DNA of 58,793 nt, from positions 1 to 58,793 of the forward strand of contig DVDT01000035.1 of the NCBI GenBank assembly GCA_015296085.1. Reading direction: 5' to 3'. A program made the translations under genes and the position numbers. The notes under the pieces are model-generated. The model saw only the letters and a list, made by a program, of their open reading frames with translations, did no database searches and was not told the DNA's origin. The stretch is from Trichormus sp. M33_DOE_039 (lineage in GTDB: Bacteria > Cyanobacteriota > Cyanobacteriia > Cyanobacteriales > Nostocaceae). Below, one piece after another: positions 34,574-43,915 of this stretch; position 1 is the first letter of the stretch; the number at the start of each line of letters is the position of its first letter.

Positions 34574-35280
34574 TTTTCAAATAATTCGTTTTGTAGTGCT
34601 TGTGTTAATTGCGTATCTTCTAGGGATGCAGGTAAAAATTGTTCTATGCGAAACAATCCATAGCGTCCATCCAGTTCTATCGGGCCGATGACTTGTCCAG
34701 GTTTAGCAGCATCAATCGCCGCCCTCAATACATCGGGCATTGTGCCTCGGCTAATTGGCCCCATCATGCCGTTGACAATGCGATCGTCCGCTTGAGAATA
34801 CTCCTTAGCTAATTGCTCAAAACTACCTCCTTCTGCGATTTGCAGTTGCAACTCTTGGGCTAGTTCTTGACTATCAACAACAATTCGTGAGATTACCACC
34901 CGATCCAGAAAAATTTTCCGTTCAATAAAATATTCAGAGATTTTTGCTTCTGTCACTAAAGCTTTTAATTTTTCTAATTTGAAATTCAACGTAATTGAGG
35001 CGTGGAATGTATTGTAATCTGTACCATTTCTTCTCAGCCATTCCTGAAAAGCTTGAGGATCAGCTAGTTGATTTTTGAGGCGAAAATCAATAATAGTCTG
35101 TTCTGTGAGGGCTGGATTGATTTCCATATCCTCTCGCATCAAGAATTCCTGCTCAATCACATATTGGCGTAAAACATCACTAATAAATTGAGCCAATTTC
35201 CCTGATGTTTGCAAATATTTTACTGTTTGTTCTACAGAAATTGGTTGCTCATTAACGCTCAAAAAAGAGAAATTTTCCAT
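34522..35280 (-). CDS. parvulin-type peptidyl-prolyl isomerase (PpiC/SurA-like)
   Basis: 252 residues without a signal peptide. The N-terminal helical chaperone-like part (about 15-110: LRQYVIEQEFLMREDMEI, PQAFQEWLRRNGTDY) is followed by a rotamase domain (about 125-225: VVISRIVVDSQELAQEL, GGSFEQLAKEYSQADD, GMMGPISRGTMPDVLRAA). Cytosolic parvulins encoded with ABC exporters are thought to keep substrates unfolded for export. It overlaps the exporter start by 52 bases, so the two form one translational unit. No substrate gene is directly adjacent. Confidence 0.85.
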   Translation of the reverse strand: MENFSFLSVNEQPISVEQTVKYLQTSGKLAQFISDVLRQYVIEQEFLMREDMEINPALTEQTIIDFRLKNQLADPQAFQEWLRRNGTDYNTFHASITLNFKLEKLKALVTEAKISEYFIERKIFLDRVVISRIVVDSQELAQELQLQIAEGGSFEQLAKEYSQADDRIVNGMMGPISRGTMPDVLRAAIDAAKPGQVIGPIELDGRYGLFRIEQFLPASLEDTQLTQALQNELFEKWLAEKIQKLTVKLQVS

Positions 35281-35520
35281 GAATTCACCTAGTAAAACAG
35301 CTAAAATTGTATAAACTAAAAATCATTAATGCCAACTTACACGAAATAAAAAAATTAAAAGTAAAATAAATTTTCTATTTTGAATTAAATTTTTGACATG
35401 GACAAAATAGTCATATTTAGCCATATAGCCAAAAGTGACTTTCACTGAAAATTATTCAGCGTAAGAATAACTAGGCATTGGGCAATCCAATTTTGGATTG
35501 GGAGCTACTCTAAAATTCTT

Positions 35521-35559
35521 TCCCCTATACCCCTACACCCTTATACCCACACACCCCTA
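35521..35559. repeat. octamer tandem repeat tract
   Basis: Degenerate CCTATACC/CCTACACC octamers close to the stop of the DUF92 gene. Confidence 0.7.
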
Positions 35560-35560
35560 A

Positions 35561-36355
35561 CTAAATCACACTCGCCCAAATAAACGCGAATCCCATAGCG
35601 GCGATCGCACCAATTAAAGTGTTAAAAATATTAACGACTTCATTGGTCAGCCAAGTGTATTTAGCTTGCAGGGTTGCACCAATTACACTTTCTAGATTTG
35701 TGGCAATGAATGCTGCTAGGACACACCACAGTATACCCATCGGTGAAACTAAACTCACACCCCAACCTAAAATAGCGATCGCTACTGAAGCTACCACACC
35801 CGCTAAAGTCCCTTCTAAACTCACTGCCCCTTCTGTACCTCTCGCTACTGGTTGCAGTGTCGTAATTAAAAAAGTCCGTTTACCGTAGGCTTTACCCACT
35901 TCACTAGCACAGGTATCAGACAATTTGGTACTAAAACTTGCCACATAACCCAAGAGGAGGAGGGATTGGGGATTGGGAATTAGGGATTGAAAATTAGGTA
36001 AAACTACTCCAGCATCGATTAGTCCAAATCCTACAGCGCACAATGCGGCAGTCAAAGCCGAACCCCAAACATTTTCCGGGCCTCTAGCACCTGAACGCTT
36101 TTCGGCTATCCCTTCCGCCTCTTTTTGTGCCAAGCCAATGCGCGTCACACCAGAACCTACTAAAAAATAGAACACTACTACTAAATATCCCTGCCAGCCT
36201 AGAGTTCCCCAAATTAACACGCCCAATAACCAAGCGTGGAGTACCCCCGCCAGAGTCAGCAACTTTTTGGGAGCAAACCAAACGAAACTCAACAAAATGG
36301 CGTTCAGTCCTACTCCTACTAACCAAGGATTGGCAGAGCTAATCAATGAGAACAT
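35561..36355 (-). CDS. DUF92 / TIGR00297 membrane protein, phytyl-phosphate kinase (VTE6)-like
   Basis: 264 residues from the ATG at 36353-36355; a TTG two codons earlier is possible. Integral membrane protein with about six helices. Family phrases: SGVTRIGLAQKEAEGIAEKR, VASFSTKLSDTCASEVGKAY, RTFLITTLQPVARGTEGAVS and LEGTLAGVVASVAIAILGWG. The plant member VTE6 converts phytyl phosphate to phytyl diphosphate for tocopherol and phylloquinone; a role in phytol salvage is likely here. A segment reading NFQSLIPNPQSLLLL is encoded by a GGGATTGGGGATTG repeat tract (about 35961-35998), an in-frame repeat expansion in a loop. Confidence 0.85.
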   Translation of the reverse strand: MFSLISSANPWLVGVGLNAILLSFVWFAPKKLLTLAGVLHAWLLGVLIWGTLGWQGYLVVVFYFLVGSGVTRIGLAQKEAEGIAEKRSGARGPENVWGSALTAALCAVGFGLIDAGVVLPNFQSLIPNPQSLLLLGYVASFSTKLSDTCASEVGKAYGKRTFLITTLQPVARGTEGAVSLEGTLAGVVASVAIAILGWGVSLVSPMGILWCVLAAFIATNLESVIGATLQAKYTWLTNEVVNIFNTLIGAIAAMGFAFIWASVI

Positions 36356-36660
36356 CAGCAATAAACCATGCGTAGTGTTGCCCGGATATCAACCAGAATA
36401 GCGAATTTTAGAGCTAACAGCAGAATTTAGATTCTGTAATCAGAAGTAAAACAGCTTGTGTGTCTGGTTTGGAATTATTGTTGCTGTACCTCCCCATTCC
36501 CAAAGTGCATAGTTTATATTTTCTTTACAGGTCAAGGGATAACAAACAGGCAAAATAGCAAAAAAATTATAATCAACGGCAGAGTGAGAGCCAGTAAATC
36601 AAGTTAATAACTGTATTTTACTGACCATCACGTGTAACGTAATTTTCCCAATTCCCAATT

Positions 36661-37092
36661 ATGAGCCAAACTATATTTCATCTTGCTTTCCCTGTAACTG
36701 ATATTGCTCAAGCAAAAGCATATTATGTTGATGGCTTGGGCTGTATCCCTGGTCGTGAAAACCCCCAAGCCATCATTCTCAATCTTCATGGTCATCAATT
36801 AGTAGCCCATCTCACCAAAGAACCATTAACGCGCCAACGCACTATTTACCCCCGGCACTTTGGTTTAATCTTTACTCAGGAAACCGACTGGGAAGAACTA
36901 TTAGACAGAGCGCAACAAAAACAGCTTTTATTTCGTGAAGAACCCAAAAATCGCTTTGTTGGTACTACCCTAGAACATCGCACTTTTTTCTTAGAAGATC
37001 CGTTTAATAATTTAATGGAATTTAAGTATTATCGCCATGTTGAGGCGATTTTTGGCAGTTATGAATATACCCAAATTGGTGATAGAAAGTAA
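36661..37092 (+). CDS. VOC-family (glyoxalase/bleomycin resistance-like) protein
   Basis: 143 residues, single VOC fold. It starts IFHLAFPVTDIAQAKAYYVD and has the second half-motif FHLAF / HLTKE / HFGLIFTQETDWEELL, ending FFLEDPFNNLMEFKYYRH with the metal-ligand Glu. Members include dioxygenases and glyoxalases; the exact substrate is not recognisable. Monocistronic, with no coupling to neighbours. Confidence 0.85.
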   Translation: MSQTIFHLAFPVTDIAQAKAYYVDGLGCIPGRENPQAIILNLHGHQLVAHLTKEPLTRQRTIYPRHFGLIFTQETDWEELLDRAQQKQLLFREEPKNRFVGTTLEHRTFFLEDPFNNLMEFKYYRHVEAIFGSYEYTQIGDRK

Positions 37093-37177
37093 TTATCTAT
37101 CTATGAAAATGCTTGTATAGGATACCTCTAGGACTCCTATTGGATTGTGGCAAAAACTCCATACAAATCAAAAAAGC

Positions 37178-37858
37178 TCATTCCCCATTCCCCATTCCCC
37201 ATTCCCTATTCCCAACTCCCAATTTCCCCAAATCACTTGCACTCTCCGCATTCAGCTTAATTGGTTCTGCTAAAGCTTTTGCTACTGCGGCTATACACCG
37301 AGAGTCCGTGAGCATCCATGAATGTAATGCGACTGGGATAATTATTTCTTTTCCTAAAGGCATTTTGGAACTATGCGCAGGAATAATCATCAAATCATAA
37401 TTTGTCCAAATAGAAGTAAAGTTTAACTGCTGTAGCAACATCACATCAGAATTTAAATCGTTCAGCAATTCGCTATTAGGACGCATTTGCACGCACCCAG
37501 GATGCTGCGAAGCATAAGCAACAACAGTGCCATTATGCGGTGAAGAAATTGTAATAAACCGTTGTACGCGTTGAATTCCTCCTAAGCGTTGGATGTAATA
37601 ACGGCTAACGATTCCACCCATGCTGAAACCTACTACATCCAAAGTTTGTTCAGGTTTAAAGTTGCTAGCAATATAGTCAGCTAGTTGTTGTGCCAATACA
37701 TCCAGACCTACTTCACCATTGTTTGGGAATAAATCCAGTGAATATACAGGCCAGCCTTTTTTTCCTAGACAAACAGCCATTTCATCAAAGACTGCTTCTG
37801 TATCAGTAATGCCATGCACCAACACTACAGGATTAGGCGGTTGGTTTTTTATCTTCAT
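37178..37858 (-). CDS. alpha/beta-fold lipase (triacylglycerol lipase-like)
   Basis: 226 residues from the ATG at 37856-37858 (MKIKNQPPNPVVLVHGITDT); an ORF extension upstream is doubtful. Oxyanion HGITDTEAVF, nucleophile elbow GFSMGGIVSRYY, a helical lid region, the likely acid Asp around YDLMIIPAHS and catalytic His in VALHSWMLTD. It resembles bacterial lipases of the LipA/EstA type. No signal peptide on this start. The last 12 residues (GVGNREWGMGNGE) are encoded by GGGGAATG repeats at 37180-37215, so the stop codon lies within a repeat tract and the C-terminus has probably been reset. Confidence 0.82.
   Translation of the reverse strand: MKIKNQPPNPVVLVHGITDTEAVFDEMAVCLGKKGWPVYSLDLFPNNGEVGLDVLAQQLADYIASNFKPEQTLDVVGFSMGGIVSRYYIQRLGGIQRVQRFITISSPHNGTVVAYASQHPGCVQMRPNSELLNDLNSDVMLLQQLNFTSIWTNYDLMIIPAHSSKMPLGKEIIIPVALHSWMLTDSRCIAAVAKALAEPIKLNAESASDLGKLGVGNREWGMGNGE
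37180..37215. repeat. short tandem repeat (CATTCCC)
   Basis: About five copies of CATTCCC(C) that encode the C-terminal end of the lipase on the other strand. Confidence 0.85.
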
Positions 37859-37977
37859 ACTTTGATTTGATCTGCATCCATCCTGTAGAAAATTTAACTG
37901 AGTCTGATTACTGCCAGAAATCAGATTATGACACTCTTCTGACTGGATTAAGGGTGTAGGGGAAAGCATGAAGTTAT

Positions 37978-38045
37978 ATTATTTCTCTGGCTGGGAGTCC
38001 TGGAAGTATTACGGATGACGATGGATTCCCATCAGAGAAAATAAT
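37978..38045. repeat. imperfect long inverted repeat
   Basis: Left arm 37978-38000 (ATTATTTCTCTGGCTGGGAG...) and right arm 38023-38045 pair at about 19 of 23 positions around a 22-base loop. It lies between divergent genes, upstream of both, so it is not a terminator. The spacer (37859-38299) holds no other supported feature. Confidence 0.55.
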
Positions 38046-38299
38046 GTTAATTTTTGTTAAGCAAGCTTTCAGAATCTTGCTTTAGATTGGGATAAAATTT
38101 AATAATTAGTCTTCAGTGCTAACAAGTGGCGCAGTCCTTGTAAACAAGATTTTAGAGTCTTATCTAGCTATTAGGCTTGATGAAGAAGAAACCATTATGG
38201 TTTGATAAAAAGTAGATAATCATCACAAAAAGTAGTATTGTGACGTAATTTTTAACATTACGGTCAATTTTACAGATTAAAACTTCAGGAGCAATTCTC

Positions 38300-38734
38300 A
38301 TGTTTGGATTTATCAAAAATCTAATAGCTGGCATCATAGGTTTCATTACTGGACTGTTAGGTGGTAAGAAAAATGGTGGCTACTACCTACAATTAGAAGA
38401 AACTGGTACAGGTTCAGTACCAGTTGTTGCACCTAAACCCGCCGCTGAACCATCTAATGGTACAAAAGCGAAAGCAGTAGAAGCACCAAAACCAGAACCA
38501 TCTCCCACTCCTGTGAAAGCGGCTAAGAAAGAAGCTTCTCAGAATGGCAAAACTGCTACACCTGAACCAATACCCGCACCAGTTGCTAGCACCAAACCTG
38601 CTACACCAACCGAAACTACATTCGCACCCAAGTACCTTATTCCTTCAGCTAGTGGCTCAAACGGTCGTCGTCGTCCAGGTGCAAACATGAATACTTATCT
38701 GGACATGGCTCGCCAAGTAAAAACTCCTGGCTAA
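38300..38734 (+). CDS. conserved hypothetical protein, proline-rich with N-terminal helix
   Basis: 144 residues; AGGAG is placed nine bases before the ATG. The N-terminus (MFGFIKNLIAGIIGFITGLL) is an amphipathic or membrane-associated helix. Residues about 40-110 are a Pro/Ala/Lys-rich, low-complexity linker, and the C-terminus has a conserved-looking motif (APKYLIPSASGSNGRRRPG, then MNTYLDMARQVK). A thylakoid- or plasma-membrane-linked structural protein seems possible. Family not recognised. Confidence 0.75.
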   Translation: MFGFIKNLIAGIIGFITGLLGGKKNGGYYLQLEETGTGSVPVVAPKPAAEPSNGTKAKAVEAPKPEPSPTPVKAAKKEASQNGKTATPEPIPAPVASTKPATPTETTFAPKYLIPSASGSNGRRRPGANMNTYLDMARQVKTPG

Positions 38735-38786
38735 GTATTAAAGACTAAAGGTTACAGATTGCAGGGCAAGGAAAAGAACTGAATGA

Positions 38787-39875
38787 TTAATGGTCTTTAG
38801 CCATGTCTTTGTCTTTGTTAAATATCAGTCCACTATACAAATGAAATGCTGAGTCCCAATAGGTCTTTTCCCTGCGAAACAGGTGAATGTGAGACTGAAT
38901 GTTACTCAGCATTTCTGTTTGCTCTAGGACTGTCTGTGTAAAAGGTGTAAAGTCTGAGAAAATCTTGACTTGCGGTAAATAATTTGTCAGCCAATTAAGT
39001 AAGTTGTTCCAATTGATTCTGATAGTCTTTTCGCTGGCTGAGGGAGTGATTTCTGCACCCTGTTGAAAATCATAACTGCGATCACACAGGCGCAAAATAC
39101 AGCGTCTCTGTGGTAAGTGTAGATCACAAAATTGGGCATAGTCTTGGGTTTGAGTTTTGCGTTCTAGTTGACGATGGGCATTCACATCAAAAACTTCTTC
39201 AAAAATCGGTAATAATCCTAGAACTTGTGCAGAGACTTCCGACCAATCAAATGTGAGAGAACCAACTATATTTGTTTCGTTGGAGCAGATTACCGTCGGT
39301 TTTGGCTGTGATTCTAGAAAATACTGCACCTGAAAAACTTGAATTTGGGCGATCGCTTTGAAGGTTGTCCAAAAGCAAGGGATACCTGCTTGTTGTAACT
39401 GCATCCCGTAAAACTTGAGTTCACCAATGCGTCCACTGCGATAATATTTCCAAGAGCGACTAGGAAGTAACAGCCTAGCAGTGTAAGCATCTAGCTGCAT
39501 AATTTGACCAAATTTGGCTGCTACTTGATTTTTTTGCTCATGATCGAGAGGTTCTAAGATTAATACTCCCGATTCAGTATTGTTAGGTTCGGCTGTGGCT
39601 TGAGCGATCGCTCGTTGTTTTTCTTCTTGCTGAATTTCTTGCAACCTTTGTAAAGCTTGCCTTGCTTGTGTGACAATCCGATGATTGGTTGTAATTAACA
39701 ACAATCGCCGATAGACTTTTTCTGCTTCTGGGTATTTTCCTGAAACTTCGTGTAGCCTAGCCAAATAAAATACCACCCAAGGATGATCCGGCGAATCTTT
39801 TAGCAGTGGTTTGAGTAATTTGGCTGCTGTTTTATAGTCTTTCTGTTCAAAAGCGATCGCAACTTGCTCAATCAT
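38787..39875 (-). CDS. TPR-containing hypothetical protein
   Basis: 362 residues from the ATG at 39873-39875 (MIEQVAIAFEQKDYKTAAKL), seven bases after GGGA; earlier in-frame ATG/GTG starts are possible. The first 75 residues hold two TPRs (HPWVVFYLARLHEVSGKYPE, AEKVYRRLLLIT). The remainder (about 100-360) is a conserved-looking globular domain with no motif I can name (LDAYTARLLLPSRSWKYYRS, CDLHLPQRRCILRLCDRS). Located next to rsmE on the same strand with a short gap, it may be co-transcribed. Confidence 0.75.
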   Translation of the reverse strand: MIEQVAIAFEQKDYKTAAKLLKPLLKDSPDHPWVVFYLARLHEVSGKYPEAEKVYRRLLLITTNHRIVTQARQALQRLQEIQQEEKQRAIAQATAEPNNTESGVLILEPLDHEQKNQVAAKFGQIMQLDAYTARLLLPSRSWKYYRSGRIGELKFYGMQLQQAGIPCFWTTFKAIAQIQVFQVQYFLESQPKPTVICSNETNIVGSLTFDWSEVSAQVLGLLPIFEEVFDVNAHRQLERKTQTQDYAQFCDLHLPQRRCILRLCDRSYDFQQGAEITPSASEKTIRINWNNLLNWLTNYLPQVKIFSDFTPFTQTVLEQTEMLSNIQSHIHLFRREKTYWDSAFHLYSGLIFNKDKDMAKDH

Positions 39876-39907
39876 GAGATGTCCCATGCACACTGGTGAT
39901 AAATCAT

Positions 39908-40615
39908 TTATACTTCACAAGCTGCGGAAATTAGGGATAATGCTACTATTGGTGCTGTAACTGCCCTGAAGATGCGACGACCTAAAGACACTGGTTGAAA
40001 TCCGGCCGCGATCGCGTCCTCGATTTCTCTATCTGTCCAACCTCCTTCCGGCCCAGTAGCAATCACAACATCACCAGAAATACAGTTAATCATACTTTGG
40101 AGATGGCTATACTCACCACGCGCTTCGCAAATATAGCGGTGAGTGGCTGTGCTATGAGTTACAGCCTCTTTAAACGTTACAGGCTCTAAAATTGTGGGTA
40201 CAAAAGCACGTTCTGATTGTTCAGCGGCTTCGGCTGCGATGCGTTGCCAACGTTCCAGCTTTTGGGGACTAGGATTTAATAAAGTGCGATCGCTCAATAC
40301 TGGTGCAATGCAAGCTACACCCAACTCAGTACAACTCCGCACTACCTCATCAAAACCACTACCTTTGGGTAAAGCCATCATTAAAGTAATCGCCACAGGT
40401 AACTCAGTGGCAACAATTAATGGTTCTAATACTTGTGCTTGTTCTGCATTAATCTGCGCCAACCACCATTTACCTAAGCCATCCATAGCAATAAATTGCT
40501 CGCCCTCACGCAAACGTAACACTCGTTTCAAGTAATGTTGCTGCTGTGGTGTGAGTAAAATTTGATGTTCTTGGAGTTGGGAGGGTGCGATCGTAATTCG
40601 TTGTAGTTGAGCCAT
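39908..40615 (-). CDS. rsmE: 16S rRNA (uracil-1498-N3)-methyltransferase
   Basis: 235 residues, normal for RsmE. N-terminal PUA-like domain (about 1-70: HYLKRVLRLREGEQFIAMDG) and a SPOUT methyltransferase with the trefoil-knot signature VIATGPEGGWTDREIEDAIA, then VSLGRRIFRAVTAPIVALSL. It methylates the N3 of U1498 in 16S rRNA. A 16-bp inverted repeat (40622-40682) between it and sir can terminate transcription. Confidence 0.94.
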   Translation of the reverse strand: MAQLQRITIAPSQLQEHQILLTPQQQHYLKRVLRLREGEQFIAMDGLGKWWLAQINAEQAQVLEPLIVATELPVAITLMMALPKGSGFDEVVRSCTELGVACIAPVLSDRTLLNPSPQKLERWQRIAAEAAEQSERAFVPTILEPVTFKEAVTHSTATHRYICEARGEYSHLQSMINCISGDVVIATGPEGGWTDREIEDAIAAGFQPVSLGRRIFRAVTAPIVALSLISAACEV

Positions 40616-40621
40616 GAGATA

Positions 40622-40682
40622 TTTAACCGCAGATGAACAGCAATACTTTAATAAGTATTATCTGCATTCATCTGCGGTTAAA
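40622..40682. repeat. inverted repeat between rsmE and sir
   Basis: TTTAACCGCAGATGAA (40622-40637) and its perfect complement (40667-40682) enclose 29 bases. The AACCGCAGATGAA repeat is frequent in Nostoc spacers. Possible terminator of sir, which ends at 40701. Confidence 0.75.
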
Positions 40683-40700
40683 TTTCCTAAATATTAATGC

Positions 40701-42653
40701 TTATGAAAGAGTCTGGAAGTAAGCTTCCAACGCTTCTTTTACCAAATCAGTCATTGACCTACCTTGACTGGTAGCTGTGGTTTTCAGCTTGTTGTACAAA
40801 TCATCATGGAGACTGACACGATATCTGGCTTTGCGCGACTTCGATGCAGTTTTGGATGTTTCTGGTTCTATAGTGACTGTCGCGGCTTCTGGTTCGTATT
40901 GGGTAGCAAATTCACGAATCGCATCAAAGCCGACGCGATCGCAAAAATCTCCGAAGCTCTCTCCAGATTTCCGAGATTGTTTGAAGTAGACAAAAATCGG
41001 CTCTAGGAAGCTTTCTATGTCATTGTGATGTAAGCGTTCCACATAAGGCTGTGCTAGGCGTGTCTGATGGGGTGAACCACCTAACCACACTTGGTAACTT
41101 TCTGGCGCACTACCGACAAAACCTAATTCTGCCATATAAGGACGAGCGCAACCATTGGGACAGCCCGTCATCCTTACTACAAAATGTTCATTTTGTAAAC
41201 CAACTTTATCTAATACAGCGCGAATCCTCTCCAAAATTCCGGGGATTGCTCTTTCCGACTCGGTAATCGCCAAACCACAAGTTGGTAAGGCGGGACAAGC
41301 CATCGCATAACGGACTAAAGGCTCAATGGTGTTGGGGTCAGAAACTATACCACAACGGTCAAGAATGGCTTGAATGGCGGGTTTGTTTTCTGGTGCAATT
41401 TCGTAAAAAATTAGGTTTTGGCTACCTGTCAGACGGATGGGTAAATTAAATTGCTCAACAATTTCCCGTAAGGCTGTTTTCAATTTAAATGAGCCTTCAT
41501 CTTTTACCCGACCATTATCAATGGAAATGCCGAGGAATAAATTGCCATCACCTTGTTCGTGCCAACCCAAGAAATCGTGATATTTAAATTCTGGTAAATC
41601 TTGGAAAGGTGCGAGGGGTTTGCCAAAATATTCTTCGACTTTGGCGCGGAATTTATCCACACCCCAATCATTGATTAAGTATTTTAACCTAGCGTGTCTG
41701 CGGTCAGTGCGATCGCCGTAATCTCTTTGTGTGGCGACAATTGCTTTCACAGCATCATACACATCGGCTTTATCTACGTAGCCGATGGGGTCTGCGATTC
41801 TGGCGAAGGTTTCTTCTTTGTTGTGGGTTCTGCCTAAGCCGCCACCAGCAAAAATATTAAAGCCTGCTAAATCACCTTTAGAGTCAGTAATGACTACTAA
41901 AGTCAGGTCTTGGGAATATAAATCAATGGAATTATCTCCCGGTACTGTCACACTCACCTTGAATTTCCGCGGCATATAATACGTGCCGTAGATAGGTTCT
42001 TCTGTGCCGTGAATAATTGTGCCATTACCGTTGCGAACTCTGGCTGCTTTCACCTCTGGATTTTCTTCCGCACTGATGGCTTTTTCACCATCTAGCCAAA
42101 TTTCGTAATAAGCACCTGTTTGGGGTGAGAGTAAGTCAGCAATATTTTGGGCATATTCCCAAGCATACTGATACTGAGGCTGATTCTTGAAGGGGGCTGG
42201 CGGGGCCATAACGTTGCGGTTGATGTCACCACAAGCACCCAAAGTAGAACCGAGATTTTTAATTATTGTAGCGATCGCTGCCTTCAGATTTTTCTTTAAA
42301 ATCCCGTGCAGTTGGAAACCTTGACGAGTCGTTGCCCGTAAAGTATGGTTGCCATATTCATCAGCTAGCTTGTCTAAAGCCAAATACAACTGCGGCGGTA
42401 CTAACCCACCAGGATTTTTAGTCCGCAGCATAAACTGATAATCTTTCTCTTGTCCCTTAACGCGGTTATCGCGGTTATCCTGTTGATAAGAACCGTGAAA
42501 CTTGAGAATTTGTACTGCGTCTTCGCTAAAGTGAGTCGTATCCTCAAGTATCTGCGTTGCTACAGGTTCACGTAAAAAATTACTGTTTTCTTTAATGCCT
42601 TCGACTTTGGAAGGTTTGCGGCTAGCGAGAGGAGGAGGAGCAGATTTAACCAT
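40701..42653 (-). CDS. sir: ferredoxin-dependent sulfite reductase with C-terminal ribbon-helix-helix tail
   Basis: 650 residues. Six-electron reduction of sulfite to sulfide using ferredoxin, siroheme and a [4Fe-4S] cluster. Two reductase half-repeats are seen: [15 protein letters not shown] with SRK/R anion-binding residues, and the cluster/siroheme motifs [15 protein letters not shown] and [20 protein letters not shown] (Cys pairs about 455-505). The last 41 residues ([31 protein letters not shown]) form a ribbon-helix-helix (CopG/MetJ-type) segment after a Ser/Lys linker, not part of the catalytic fold. Nitrite reductase is less likely from the overall match. Confidence 0.92.
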   Translation of the reverse strand: MVKSAPPPLASRKPSKVEGIKENSNFLREPVATQILEDTTHFSEDAVQILKFHGSYQQDNRDNRVKGQEKDYQFMLRTKNPGGLVPPQLYLALDKLADEYGNHTLRATTRQGFQLHGILKKNLKAAIATIIKNLGSTLGACGDINRNVMAPPAPFKNQPQYQYAWEYAQNIADLLSPQTGAYYEIWLDGEKAISAEENPEVKAARVRNGNGTIIHGTEEPIYGTYYMPRKFKVSVTVPGDNSIDLYSQDLTLVVITDSKGDLAGFNIFAGGGLGRTHNKEETFARIADPIGYVDKADVYDAVKAIVATQRDYGDRTDRRHARLKYLINDWGVDKFRAKVEEYFGKPLAPFQDLPEFKYHDFLGWHEQGDGNLFLGISIDNGRVKDEGSFKLKTALREIVEQFNLPIRLTGSQNLIFYEIAPENKPAIQAILDRCGIVSDPNTIEPLVRYAMACPALPTCGLAITESERAIPGILERIRAVLDKVGLQNEHFVVRMTGCPNGCARPYMAELGFVGSAPESYQVWLGGSPHQTRLAQPYVERLHHNDIESFLEPIFVYFKQSRKSGESFGDFCDRVGFDAIREFATQYEPEAATVTIEPETSKTASKSRKARYRVSLHDDLYNKLKTTATSQGRSMTDLVKEALEAYFQTLS

Positions 42654-42958
42654 CAGAGTTCTATAGTATTCTCAATAAGGCATCGGTGATTGCCGAATTA
42701 GCAAGTGAGCAGCATAGCTGCGTTTGGTTATTGCCCGTAATCCGGTCGGAAAAGTGAAGAATATTCTAATCCTAACATGACAAAAAGCTGGTTCTATAAG
42801 TGATTTCACACTTCATCAAACCAGCTTTTGACGTTTCTGAGTTTTTAGTGCTGAGTTAAATATATACTACATCAAAAAGTGTTCAAATTGAGCATTGGCA
42901 ATAAAAAGACAAAAGGAAAAAGACTGTTTTCTTGTCAATTTCTTCTTTTCCCAATCTC
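42654..42958. terminator. spacer with hairpin terminator on the minus strand
   Basis: Stem AAAAGCTGGTT (42783-42793) with AACCAGCTTTT (42819-42829); on the minus strand it is followed by T residues and terminates the barrel-protein gene at 42959-43495. The rest, upstream of sir, holds no other clear element. Confidence 0.6.
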
Positions 42959-43495
42959 TTATCTAAACCGATAACCAATACCACCATTGATGCTGACGGC
43001 AGAAGCGGGGCTATTTTCATAAGCACGCAGCCCGACTTTGGCATTAGTGTAAACCAGGAAGTTGTTAGCTACTTCTGATTCAACCCCAGCACCTATAACT
43101 ACAGCGTCTCTGTTACCTAAAGGACTAGGTGAGCCATTGTTTTCTACGAAGGAATAACCACCAGTCACAAAAGCGTTAGTACGATTAGCAATTGGCACAT
43201 CCACGGAAACTTCTGGAATAATAGCAGTTGTATCGTCATTCCAGAGAACATTACCGCGTGCAGAAAATGGGGTATTGCCTAGTTTGACTCTGCCTGTGAG
43301 ATTACCACCAAAATTAGCAGCATCATTATTTTGTCCGCCATTCGTGACACCAGCAGAGATACCAGCACCAACATAACTAGCATCAGTACCTTGTTTGGTT
43401 TCAGCCGCCGCTTGACCAACGTTCACTATCAAAGCAGTCATGATTACGGAAGACAATGCAGAGATTGTCACCAAAGACTTAAGTATATTTTTCAT
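42959..43495 (-). CDS. small outer-membrane beta-barrel-like protein
   Basis: 178 residues. Signal peptide MKNILKSLVTISALSSVIMT...VGQAAAE with a likely cleavage after AAA (about 31). The mature part has alternating strands (YVGAGISAGV, NLTGRVKLGNTPFSARGNVL, SVDVPIANRTNAFVTGGYSF) and ends in an aromatic-rich strand (GIGYRFR), as for small OmpX/opacity-type barrels with 8 strands. Probably outer membrane, function unknown. Monocistronic with its own terminator. Confidence 0.8.
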   Translation of the reverse strand: MKNILKSLVTISALSSVIMTALIVNVGQAAAETKQGTDASYVGAGISAGVTNGGQNNDAANFGGNLTGRVKLGNTPFSARGNVLWNDDTTAIIPEVSVDVPIANRTNAFVTGGYSFVENNGSPSPLGNRDAVVIGAGVESEVANNFLVYTNAKVGLRAYENSPASAVSINGGIGYRFR

Positions 43496-43591
43496 GTTCG
43501 TGTGAAAATCTTCTAGTTTTTACTTTTACTTTTATAGTCGTGAAAGATGTTAAATATGTTCCTGATATTTTGGGGAATTTATATATAAAAA

Positions 43592-43801
43592 GGGTGTAGG
43601 GGTGTGAGGGTATAGGGGTGTAGGGGTAAGAGATTTTATGTGTTCAAATTATTGAGATATACAGTATTTATATAGTAAAAATATACAGTTTTAAAACTGG
43701 CACAATCTCATCGTAAAAAAGTTTTTATTAGATAAGTTACACAGTTGCAGATTAAAAATGTCTTTTTCCTTACACCCTTACACCCTTATACCCTTACACC
43801 C
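43592..43801. repeat. two inverted octamer arrays
   Basis: Five copies of GGGTGTAG-type units (43592-43631) and four of TTACACCC-type units (43770-43801) in opposite orientation, separated by 138 AT-rich bases. They lie in the spacer (43496-43915) between the barrel protein and the ADP-ribosylglycohydrolase. The inverted pair could form a long hairpin. Confidence 0.8.
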
Positions 43802-43915
43802 CCTATTTTGTGACTTTGCCAATAGAAATAATAACTAAGCTGTAACAGTTACTTCAATCATGTTTACAGGAAATCTATAAAGTGAATTTTGAGTAGTTTG
43901 CATGGAGATTTAAGA

